A stretch of 6,157 nucleotides of DNA from Gammaproteobacteria bacterium (GCA_015491615.1 WFVN01000054.1:1-6157), one strand, 5' to 3'; positions 1 to 5,817 are shown, counted from the first letter of the stretch. Notes: a model not told the origin generated them from the sequence alone. Translations and numbers: made by a program.

Positions 1-1
1 C

Positions 2-1675
2 CCCCACCTGCCCCCCCTGCTGGCGCGGGTCTATGCCCACCGTGGGGTGGCCGACGCCAGCGAACTGGAGGACGGTCTCGCCCATCTCCTGCCCTACCAC
101 GACCTCAAGGGCATCGACGCCGCCACTGGACTGCTGGCCGAGGCCCTGTCCCGGAACGAGTCCATCCTGGTGGTGGGCGATTTCGACGCCGACGGCGCCA
201 CCGCCTCGGCGGTGGCGGTGAAGGGCCTGCGGGCCATGGGCGCCCAGGTGGACTTCCTCGTCCCCGACCGTTTCCGCTACGGCTACGGGCTGACCCCGGC
301 CATCGTCGAAAAGGCCGCGGAGCGGCGGCCTGACCTCCTCGTCACCGTGGACAACGGCATCGCCAGCCTGGCCGGCGTCCAACGGGCGCACGAACTGGGG
401 ATGCGGGTCCTGGTCACCGACCACCACCTGGCCGGCGAGCGCCTCCCCGAGGCCGAGGCCATCGTCAACCCCAACCAACCCGGTGACCCCTTCCCGTCCA
501 AGAACCTGGCTGGCGTGGGGGTGATCTTCTACGTCCTCAGCGCCCTGCGCGCGCGCCTGCGCGCCGACGGCTGGTTCGCCCGACGGGGCCTCCCCGAGCC
601 GCGCCTGGGGGACCTCCTGGACCTCGTGGCCCTGGGCACAGTGGCCGACGTGGTGCCCCTCGACCACAACAACCGCATCCTCGTGAGCCAGGGCCTCAAA
701 CGGGTGCGCGCCGGCCACTGCAGCCCCGGCATCCTCGCCCTTCTGGAAGTGGCCGGGCGTGACCACCGGCGCGTCACGGCGGCCGACTTCGGCTTCGTCG
801 TCGGCCCCCGCCTCAATGCCGCCGGGCGTCTGGAAGACATGACCATCGGCATCCAATGCCTCCTCGCCCCGGACCTGGACAGCGCCCGCCCCCTGGCCCG
901 CAGCCTCGACGCCCTGAACCGCGAACGGCGACGCATCGAAGAGGAAATGAAAGTGGACGCCGGCGAACAGGTGGCCCAACTCCTCCAGGCGGGAGACCTG
1001 CCCTTCGGCCTGTGCCTGTTCGAGCCCCACTGGCATCAGGGAGTGATCGGCATCCTCGCCTCGCGCATCAAAGAGCGCCTGCACCGGCCGGTGATCGCCT
1101 TCGCCCCCGGTGAGGACGGCGAGATCAAGGGCTCCGCCCGTTCCGTACCCGGGGTCCACATCCGCGACGTGCTGGACGCGGTGGCCACCCGCCACCCGGG
1201 CCTGCTCAACAAATTCGGCGGCCACGCCATGGCCGCCGGCCTGAGCCTGGACGCCGACGACCTGGAGGCCTTCCAGGCCGCCTTCGACGCCGAGGTACGG
1301 CGTCACCTCGCCCCCGAACAACTACACGGCGTGATCGAAAGCGACGGCCCCGTCTCCCCCGCCGAACTCACCCTGGAGAGTGCCGAGGCCCTGCGCAGCG
1401 GCGGCCCGTGGGGGCAGGCCTTTCCCGAACCCCTGTTCGACGACCGCTTCGAGGTCTGCCAGCGGCGCCTGCTCAAGGACCGGCACCTGAAACTCACCCT
1501 CCGCCACATGAACGGAGGGATGCCGGTGGACGCCATCCTCTTCGGCTACGCCGACCACCACGATACCCTGCCCGAGGAAGGCGCCTGCGTGCACGCCGCC
1601 TTCCACCTGGACGTGAACGAATACCGCGACCGCCGCAACCTGCAACTCCTCCTGCGTCACCTGTTCCTGGATTGA
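2..1675 (+). CDS. recJ: Single-stranded-DNA-specific 5'-3' exonuclease RecJ, 5'-truncated by the window edge
   Basis: RecJ degrades single-stranded DNA 5' to 3' in the cytoplasm during RecF-pathway recombination, mismatch repair and base excision repair. The frame is open from base 2, and residues upstream of the GTG at 47 (PHLPPLLARVYAHRG) already match the RecJ N-terminus, so the true start lies outside the window. About 20 residues seem to be missing compared with the 577-residue E. coli enzyme. Visible motifs are DFDADGA (from 179), VTVDNGI (341-361) and the DHH motif after VT (419-427), which supply metal-binding aspartates and histidines. LVALGTVADVVPLD follows, then GPRLNAAGRL, then HWHQGVIGILASRIKER (1028-1078), and GGHAMAAG of the DHHA1 domain (1217-1240). 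The C-terminal OB-fold region ends with LDVNEYRDRRNLQLLLRHL. All the key residues I can check are present and the frame is intact. The next gene converges on it, so recJ is not followed by prfB as it is in E. coli. Confidence 0.97.
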   Translation, partial: PHLPPLLARVYAHRGVADASELEDGLAHLLPYHDLKGIDAATGLLAEALSRNESILVVGDFDADGATASAVAVKGLRAMGAQVDFLVPDRFRYGYGLTPAIVEKAAERRPDLLVTVDNGIASLAGVQRAHELGMRVLVTDHHLAGERLPEAEAIVNPNQPGDPFPSKNLAGVGVIFYVLSALRARLRADGWFARRGLPEPRLGDLLDLVALGTVADVVPLDHNNRILVSQGLKRVRAGHCSPGILALLEVAGRDHRRVTAADFGFVVGPRLNAAGRLEDMTIGIQCLLAPDLDSARPLARSLDALNRERRRIEEEMKVDAGEQVAQLLQAGDLPFGLCLFEPHWHQGVIGILASRIKERLHRPVIAFAPGEDGEIKGSARSVPGVHIRDVLDAVATRHPGLLNKFGGHAMAAGLSLDADDLEAFQAAFDAEVRRHLAPEQLHGVIESDGPVSPAELTLESAEALRSGGPWGQAFPEPLFDDRFEVCQRRLLKDRHLKLTLRHMNGGMPVDAILFGYADHHDTLPEEGACVHAAFHLDVNEYRDRRNLQLLLRHLFLD

Positions 1676-1762
1676 ATCGACGTGCGGCAGTGCCACGCCT
1701 CGCGCCGCTCAGCGTCGATGCTGTTTCACGACCTATAGGTTTTATTAGGGATCAACCGCACG
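1676..1762. other. Convergent intergenic gap between recJ and the lipoprotein gene
   Basis: This 87-bp stretch holds no gene. It becomes AT-rich towards its right side, unlike the flanking coding DNA. It contains a 5-bp stem (1710-1714 with 1719-1723, one G-T pair, TCGA loop) followed on the plus strand by only three Ts, a poor candidate for a recJ terminator. It also contains the perfect 10-bp palindrome ACCTATAGGT at 1731-1740, followed by TTTATTAGGG. No convincing intrinsic terminator is visible for either converging gene. Confidence 0.6.
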
Positions 1763-1780
1763 TCATTGAAAGATCAATGA
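1763..1780. repeat. Perfect 7-bp inverted repeat that includes the lipoprotein stop codon
   Basis: TCATTGA (1763-1769) and TCAATGA (1774-1780) are exact reverse complements separated by AAGA. The left arm contains the lipoprotein stop codon (minus-strand TGA at 1763-1765). In a plus-strand RNA the stem could extend by a G-U and a C-G pair (1761-1762 with 1781-1782). Neither strand has a T-run after it, so it is not a classical intrinsic terminator. It could still protect the 3' end of a transcript or pause polymerase. The repeat is directly visible; the role is inference. Confidence 0.55.
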
Positions 1781-2413
1781 TGGCAGGCGAGCGTTGCTAC
1801 GGTGATCCCCCAGGAACCAGCCGTTGCCCGCGGCGTCCCAGAGGCGCAGGGGTAGGCCCTCCCGCCAACCCGCGAGAGGGTCGGTGGAGAGGGCTTCCCG
1901 GCATGGACCGACGTCCGACGACCAACTCGGACGGCGTTTGTCCAAGGCCAGCCACGCCGCCTGCACCCCCGAAAGAACCCAATCGGGAACCTGCGGCAGG
2001 ACCACCGCATCCAGGCAGGCCTGCCCTGCCGTCTCGTATCGCAGGTGCAGCGCCGTCGCCCCCGTCGGTACGAAACCCACCGCACGGCTGAGCTCCCGCC
2101 GTATCTTCCAGGGGAAGGCGCGGGGCAATGCCGGGGCCGTCACACGCCGCCGCGACCCCGATTCGGAGACGGCGATCCAGCGTCCGCGCCGGCGGTCGAG
2201 GAGCCAGTAAGGGCCGGCGCTCGTGCCCTGGTCCACCCGCACCCATCGGGGGGTGACGAAGATCCGCCAGCGTCCCGTCTCCCGCCCGCCCTGCACCTGC
2301 AGGTACTCCAGCACCGTGCCGGTGAGTTCGGCGGGGGGCGGCTCGCGTACCGGGGCGGCACAGGCCGTCAGCAGCAGGGCCAGAACGACGGCGAGGCCGC
2401 GGTCAAGCGTCAT
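1763..2413 (-). CDS. Putative lipoprotein, unknown function (216 aa)
   Basis: I do not recognise this as a named protein. The N-terminus MTLDRGLAVVLALLLTAC is a classic lipoprotein signal: a charged start, a hydrophobic core and lipobox L-T-A-C with Cys18 as the lipidated residue. The mature protein would have about 199 residues. A proline-rich linker (residues 21-28) leads into a probable beta-rich region (about 30-92) with alternating strands around WRIFVTPRWVRVDQG and YWLLDRRRGRWIAVSESGS. This has the feel of envelope proteins that read out a bound state, but I cannot name the family. Eleven tryptophans are present, and Cys133 and Cys171 could form a disulfide. The ATG at 2413 lies 11 bp inside the end of the upstream DUF455 gene, with only a weak GGG-type ribosome site before it, which suggests translational coupling. 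The lipobox confirms the start. That it is a real gene is well supported; its function is open. Confidence 0.85.
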   Translation of the reverse strand: MTLDRGLAVVLALLLTACAAPVREPPPAELTGTVLEYLQVQGGRETGRWRIFVTPRWVRVDQGTSAGPYWLLDRRRGRWIAVSESGSRRRVTAPALPRAFPWKIRRELSRAVGFVPTGATALHLRYETAGQACLDAVVLPQVPDWVLSGVQAAWLALDKRRPSWSSDVGPCREALSTDPLAGWREGLPLRLWDAAGNGWFLGDHRSNARLPSLIFQ

Positions 2414-3200
2414 GGCCCTGCAACCACGCCAGTTCGTCCTCGGCGAAGCCGGCCCGGCGGCGCGCCGCCATATTGAAGGGCGGCTGCGGGCGGCGACCGA
2501 AGGACTCGTGGATGTGGGCGAAGGTGGCCAGCGGATCCAGGCCGCGCCGTTCGCACAAATAACGGAACCAGCGGGTGCCCACCGCCACGTGACCCTCCTC
2601 CTCGGCGACGATGCGCGTCATGATGGCCAGGGCGGCCTCGTCGCCGCGGGCGCGGATCTTCTCCAGCAGCCGTGGCCCGGCGTCCAGCCCGCGGGCCTCC
2701 AGCCCCCGGGGGACGATGGCCATGCGCCACAGGGGGTCGTGGGCAGTGTCCACCGCTGCCTGCCACAGTCCGTCGTGGGCGTCGAAATGGCCGTAGGGGT
2801 AACCCAGCGCCTGAAGATGGTTCGCCAACATTTTGAAATGCTCGGCCTCTTCCCGGGCCACGCGTACCCAGTCGTCGTAAAAATCACGCGGCAGGCCGCG
2901 GAAGCGATAGACCGCGTCCCAGGCCAGGTTGATGGCGTTGAACTCGATGTGGGCCAGGGCGTGGAGAAAGGCGGCGAATCCTTCGTTGCTGCCGATGGCC
3001 CGTTTGGGCAGGTCGCGCGGTGGGACCAAGCGCGGGCGTTCCGGCCGTCCCGGCACGCCGATGGGTGCCGGCGGGGCCCCGTCGTCCAGGGTCAATTCCC
3101 CCGCCACCCAAGCCTCGGCTGTCTGGAAGGTGGCCTGGACTTTCGCCTCAGGATCAGTGAGGGCGATGCAACGTTCGGCAAACTGGAACAACGAATCCAT
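2403..3200 (-). CDS. DUF455 family ferritin-like protein (265 aa)
   Basis: This matches the DUF455 family (COG2833), four-helix-bundle proteins related to ferritins and to the tRNA hydroxylase MiaE; the reaction is not established. The family pattern runs throughout: FAERCIALTDPEAK near the N-terminus, GRPERPRLVPPRDLPKR (51-67), HIEFNAINLAWDAVYRF (84-100), REEAEHF (116-122), AHDGLW (141-146), VPRGLEARGLD (163-173), EEEGHVAVGTRWF (200-212) and PPFNMAARRRAGF near the C-terminus. Candidate di-iron ligands are Glu86, Glu118/His121, Glu168 and Glu201/His204, the usual E, ExxH, E, ExxH set, so the site looks intact. The frame is open to 3326, but family similarity begins at MDSLFQ and an AGGGA ribosome site sits 7-8 bases before the ATG at 3200, so I chose that start. 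It is the first gene of a two-gene unit with the lipoprotein and is divergent from the antiporter. It is probably cytoplasmic, with no signal peptide. Confidence 0.92.
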   Translation of the reverse strand: MDSLFQFAERCIALTDPEAKVQATFQTAEAWVAGELTLDDGAPPAPIGVPGRPERPRLVPPRDLPKRAIGSNEGFAAFLHALAHIEFNAINLAWDAVYRFRGLPRDFYDDWVRVAREEAEHFKMLANHLQALGYPYGHFDAHDGLWQAAVDTAHDPLWRMAIVPRGLEARGLDAGPRLLEKIRARGDEAALAIMTRIVAEEEGHVAVGTRWFRYLCERRGLDPLATFAHIHESFGRRPQPPFNMAARRRAGFAEDELAWLQGHDA

Positions 3201-3265
3201 GGTTTTTCCCTGTGCAGGCACGCAGGGATGGTATCGGTTAAACTGAGGGGAAAAAAGGAGATGTG
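3201..3265. promoter_or_regulatory. Divergent gap between DUF455 and antiporter genes, with an interrupted inverted repeat
   Basis: These 65 bp must hold the start signals for both flanking genes unless promoters lie inside coding DNA. An interrupted inverted repeat is visible: CCCT (3208-3211), GTGC (3212-3215), GCAC (3218-3221) and AGGG (3224-3227), with AG at the centre and a GC bulge on one side. On the minus strand its last arm is the AGGG that serves as the ribosome site of the DUF455 gene. It could be an operator or a structure masking that site. I find only weak -10-like boxes (for example TAAACT at 3239-3244) and no good -35, so no promoter is called. Confidence 0.4.
3257..3260 (+). 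promoter_or_regulatory. Ribosome binding site that fixes the antiporter start at 3266
   Basis: GGAG, preceded by a run of six A, lies 5 bases before the ATG at 3266 and only 2 bases before the in-frame GTG at 3263. The spacing makes the ATG the likely start. The protein then begins MRIRSCC and runs straight into a hydrophobic signal segment. Confidence 0.75.
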
Positions 3266-4705
3266 ATGCGTATCCGGAGCTGTTGCGCTTTCCCGCTCCT
3301 TCTTCTTGCCTCCGTTCCCGATTCAACTTGGGCGGCCGGTGCTGGGCACAGCGACCCCATCGTCCCGGTCATCCTGGGGATGACCACCATTCTCTGCTGC
3401 GCCCTGCTGGGGCGCTACCTGGCGCGCCGCTTGGGCCAGCCCTCCGTGTTGGGAGAGCTGGTGATGGGCATCGCCCTGGGCAACGGGCTGTACTGGTTGG
3501 GGCTGGATTTCATCACCGTGTTGCGGGAGGGCACGGCCGTCTTCGGTATCGTCGAACAGGCCCTCGCAGGCAACGATTGGCGCGGCGCCGCCTATGCCGT
3601 CTTGCCGCCGGATAAGGCGGAAGAAATCCTTGCCATTCTCCAAGGGCCGCATGGGGCGGACATCCTGCACGTGGCTCAAGCGGTCGATCTCTTCTCCCGT
3701 TACGGCGTGATCTTCATGCTATTTCTCGTTGGATTGGAGACCAGCATGCGCGAGTTGCGGGCCGTGGGGGGAGATTCGGTCCGCGTCGCTCTCATCGGCG
3801 TGATCGCCCCTTTTGGCTTGGGATTCGCCGCCGCCATGTATCTGTTGCCGGAGAAGGACCTTAACACCGACTTGTTCATTGCGGCCACCCTGTGTGCCAC
3901 CAGTGTCGGTATCACCGCCCGCGTCCTGCAAGACTTGGGTCGCAGTCGCTCACCGGAGGCGCACATCATCCTCGGTGCTGCGGTGATGGACGATGTCCTC
4001 GGTCTACTCATCCTCACCGTCGTCTCCGGCATCGTCGTCACCGGTGGTCTGGATCTGACCCAGATGGGAATCACCACCGTCAAAGCGGTGCTGTTCCTGG
4101 GGGGAGCGTTCCTTCTGGGACCTTGGTTTCTGCGCCGAGTCATCGGTCTCATGCGTTACATGGCGTTGGCGGAGGCGAAATTGTTCGTTTCCTTCATCTT
4201 CGTCATGCTCCTTGCTTGGCTGGCCAATCTGGCGGGCTTGGCCACCATCGTCGGGGCCTTTGCTGCCGGCGTTCTTCTCCACGACGCTTACTTCGAACAA
4301 TGGCACACGGAAGACGAGGGGCGTCGTCCCCTTACTATTCGCGAGCTGGTGGCCCCTCTGGAGGCAGTGTTGGCCCCCATTTTCTTCGTCCTGATGGGTA
4401 TTCAAGTGAAAATCGAGACCTTCCTGGATCCCGACGTGGCACTTCTCGCTCTCGGTTTGTTGGTGGCGGCAGTAGTGGGCAAGTTGGTGGCCGGCTGGGG
4501 TGCGCGTCCGACAGTGAACCGTTGGGTGGTGGGCGTGGGTATGATGCCCCGCGGCGAAGTGGGCCTCATTTTCGCCTCCATCGGTATGGGGCTGGGTGTG
4601 ATCGACGAGGCCCTGTTCGCGGCGGTGGTATTGATGGTGATCGTCACCACGCTCGTCACGCCACCGGCTTTGCGGCGCCTCTATGCCTCCTCGGATTCCA
4701 CCTGA
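3266..4705 (+). CDS. CPA2-type cation:proton antiporter (Na+/H+ or K+/H+ exchanger family), 479 aa
   Basis: This inner-membrane transporter is of the monovalent cation:proton antiporter-2 type (Pfam Na_H_Exchanger). It probably exchanges Na+ or K+ for protons; the ion cannot be read from sequence. Family landmarks are GQPSVLGELVMGIALG (57-72), GVIFMLFLVGLE (147-158), TLCATSVGITARVLQDLG (208-225), the paired aspartates of VMDDVLGLLIL (Asp242 and Asp243) in the ion-binding helix, GLATIVGAFAAGVLL (324-338), FFVLMGIQV (373-381) and MPRGEVGLIFASIG (427-440). About a dozen membrane segments are apparent. Residues 1-24 look like a cleavable signal peptide or an extra N-terminal helix. Between the second and third core helices (about 80-143) lies a polar loop much longer than in typical members, including DWRGAAYAVLPPDKAEEILAILQGPHG. 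No TrkA-N/RCK or USP domain follows the transporter core. Codon use seems less GC3-extreme than in recJ. The 3' end overlaps mogA by 25 bp, tail to tail. Confidence 0.93.
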   Translation: MRIRSCCAFPLLLLASVPDSTWAAGAGHSDPIVPVILGMTTILCCALLGRYLARRLGQPSVLGELVMGIALGNGLYWLGLDFITVLREGTAVFGIVEQALAGNDWRGAAYAVLPPDKAEEILAILQGPHGADILHVAQAVDLFSRYGVIFMLFLVGLETSMRELRAVGGDSVRVALIGVIAPFGLGFAAAMYLLPEKDLNTDLFIAATLCATSVGITARVLQDLGRSRSPEAHIILGAAVMDDVLGLLILTVVSGIVVTGGLDLTQMGITTVKAVLFLGGAFLLGPWFLRRVIGLMRYMALAEAKLFVSFIFVMLLAWLANLAGLATIVGAFAAGVLLHDAYFEQWHTEDEGRRPLTIRELVAPLEAVLAPIFFVLMGIQVKIETFLDPDVALLALGLLVAAVVGKLVAGWGARPTVNRWVVGVGMMPRGEVGLIFASIGMGLGVIDEALFAAVVLMVIVTTLVTPPALRRLYASSDST

Positions 4706-5256
4706 GCTCGCCGCAGGAGGGCGTGTTTGGGGCGGAAACTACGCACCACTTCGGGTCGAGTCTCGATCCATGGGCCCCCGATGAGGTCGATGCAGTAGGG
4801 AATGGCGGGGAAAACCGCATCCAGGCAGTCGTCGATGGCGGAGGGCTTGCCAGGGAGATTAACGATGAGGGTGGCGCCACGGATACCCGCCGTCTGGCGC
4901 GAGAGAATGGCGGTGGGCACTATCTTGAGAGAGTCGGCACGCATGCGTTCGCCGAAACCGGGGAGCATCTTTTCGCACACCGCTTCGGTGGATTCGGGAG
5001 TGATGTCCCGCGGGGCGGGCCCGGTGCCCCCGGTGGTCACCACCAAGGAACAGCCGGCCACGTCGGCCAACTCCACCAGAGCCGCCTCGACCCGCTCGCG
5101 CTCGTCTGGCACCAGGCGCGCGACCACCTCCCAAGGATTGGCGAGGGCCCGCTCCAACCACTCGCGGATGGCCGGACCTCCCCGGTCCTGGTATTCCCCT
5201 CGGCTGGCGCGGTCGGAGACGGTGACGATACCGATGCGAACGGTTTCAAGACTCAT
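4681..5256 (-). CDS. mogA: Molybdopterin adenylyltransferase MogA (191 aa)
   Basis: MogA adenylylates molybdopterin with ATP, giving the activated intermediate into which MoeA inserts molybdate during molybdenum cofactor synthesis in the cytoplasm. The sequence follows E. coli MogA closely: VRIGIVTVSDRAS (6-18), EYQDRGGPAIREWL, the substrate-binding TTGGTGPAPRDITPE (74-88), LPGFGERMR (98-106), VPTAILSRQTAGIRG (113-127), NLPGKPSA (133-140) and the C-terminal PYCIDLIGGPWIETRPEVV and FRPK. It lacks the short insertion that E. coli has between the CL and PYCI segments; many MogA proteins share the shorter form. The frame is open to a TTG at 5277, but the ATG at 5256 gives MSLETVRIG, matching the E. 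coli start, so I chose it; the ribosome site before it is weak. It diverges from the bactofilin gene, and its stop lies inside the antiporter's 3' end. No other Mo-cofactor gene is in the window. Confidence 0.95.
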   Translation of the reverse strand: MSLETVRIGIVTVSDRASRGEYQDRGGPAIREWLERALANPWEVVARLVPDERERVEAALVELADVAGCSLVVTTGGTGPAPRDITPESTEAVCEKMLPGFGERMRADSLKIVPTAILSRQTAGIRGATLIVNLPGKPSAIDDCLDAVFPAIPYCIDLIGGPWIETRPEVVRSFRPKHALLRRAQVESEEA

Positions 5257-5313
5257 GGCAAGGCCCACCACTTTCAATGCCGACCCAGGAAAACATACAG
5301 GAATTCGAACGCC

Positions 5314-5341
5314 TTGTGCACCGGCAACGATGAGCTAGAAT
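5314..5341 (+). promoter_or_regulatory. Candidate sigma-70 promoter for the bactofilin gene
   Basis: TAGAAT at 5336-5341 matches five of six bases of the -10 consensus. TTGTGC at 5314-5319 matches the important TTG of the -35 box, and the two are separated by 16 bases. Transcription would begin near 5348, giving a leader of about 26 nt that contains the long ribosome site. The boxes are seen; use as a promoter is inferred. Confidence 0.4.
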
Positions 5342-5355
5342 GGCCGAGGGCCCAC

Positions 5356-5372
5356 TAAGGAAGGTGATCCAA
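5356..5372 (+). promoter_or_regulatory. Extended Shine-Dalgarno sequence of the bactofilin gene
   Basis: TAAGGA, one extra A, then GGTGATCCAA match the complement of the 16S rRNA 3' tail (TAAGGAGGTGATCCAA) over 16 positions with a single inserted base. The AGGTG core ends 7 bases before the ATG at 5374 and 13 before the alternative ATG at 5380, so it supports 5374 as the start. Most genes match only four to six bases of this tail. Confidence 0.8.
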
Positions 5373-5373
5373 A

Positions 5374-5790
5374 ATGAACATGCGCTCCAGCACGGTGACC
5401 ACCCTGGCCGCGGATAGTGAAATTCGGGGCGACCTCAAGATCGGCGGCCATCTGGTGGTCTATGGGCGTGTCGAGGGATGCGGCACCGTCGGCAGTATTC
5501 TCACCATCGGCGCGCGCGGCGTCTGGGACGGGGACGTGGAAGCCCCGTTCGTCTATGTGGACGGGGTCGTCACCGGCTCGGTGGTGGCTTCCCAACAGAT
5601 CGTCGTCGGTCCCCGGGGCTGGATTCAGGGATGGGTACGTGCCGCGCGCCTGAAGGTCCAAGAGGGCGGTCGCGTCGACGGCGAGGTGCTCGTGGGCAAG
5701 GCCCAGGTTCATGCCATGCCCCCTGACCGCCACTGGCGCGATGGAACAACGACCCAAGCCACCCCACGCGTTTCCCGAGCCGTGGGTTGA
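5374..5790 (+). CDS. Bactofilin (polymer-forming cytoskeletal protein), 138 aa
   Basis: Bactofilins (Pfam bactofilin, formerly DUF583) assemble without nucleotide into filaments that scaffold cell-shape, stalk or polarity functions at the membrane. The protein shows the repetitive right-handed beta-helix pattern with a glycine-and-hydrophobic rung about every 17-19 residues: STVTTLAADSEIRGDLKIGGHLVVYGRVEG (6-35), GSILTIGARGVWDGDVEA (40-57), FVYVDGVVTGSVVASQQIVV (59-78), GPRGWIQGWVRAARLKV (79-95) and EGGRVDGEVLV (97-107). A short polar tail follows (about 113-138). There are no membrane segments. The length is typical of small bactofilins, with a very short N-terminal tail. The start is set by the strong ribosome site. 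It stands alone: no peptidoglycan hydrolase or second bactofilin is nearby, although whatever lay downstream may now be beyond the IS element that begins 20 bp after its stop. Confidence 0.88.
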   Translation: MNMRSSTVTTLAADSEIRGDLKIGGHLVVYGRVEGCGTVGSILTIGARGVWDGDVEAPFVYVDGVVTGSVVASQQIVVGPRGWIQGWVRAARLKVQEGGRVDGEVLVGKAQVHAMPPDRHWRDGTTTQATPRVSRAVG

Positions 5791-5817
5791 AGGGCCGCCG
5801 ATACCGCTAGTGTCAAC

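Noticed and set aside
1710..1726. Possible recJ terminator: 5-bp stem followed by TTT
   Set aside because: The stem is short, has a G-T pair, and only three Ts follow, so it is too weak to annotate as a terminator.
1408..2091. Plus-strand open frame of 227 codons running from recJ into the lipoprotein region
   Set aside because: It overlaps the RecJ C-terminus in another frame and lies opposite a gene with a clear lipobox. Its product is a proline- and arginine-rich GC artefact.
3216..3232. Possible sigma-54 promoter: GGCACG at 3217-3222 resembles a -24 element
   Set aside because: The required GC of the -12 element is absent at the correct spacing (bases 3229-3230 are TG).
2223..3266. Plus-strand open frame of 347 codons opposite the DUF455 gene
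   Set aside because: The minus strand carries a clear DUF455 protein. The antisense translation has no recognisable motif, and it ends exactly where the antiporter starts only by chance.
3201..3326. N-terminal extension of the DUF455 protein by 42 codons to 3326
   Set aside because: The extension is low-complexity and unlike the family, overlaps the antiporter start, and lacks a convincing ribosome site. The ATG at 3200 has one.
5257..5277. Upstream TTG start for MogA adding seven residues
   Set aside because: The ATG at 5256 matches the known MogA N-terminus, and TTG is a rare start with no better ribosome site.
3892..5358. Very long open frame on the plus strand (488 codons) crossing the antiporter and running antisense to mogA
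   Set aside because: It overlaps two genes with clear family motifs, has a composition dominated by Arg, Gly, Ser and His, and shows no domain. It is a by-product of high-GC coding DNA.
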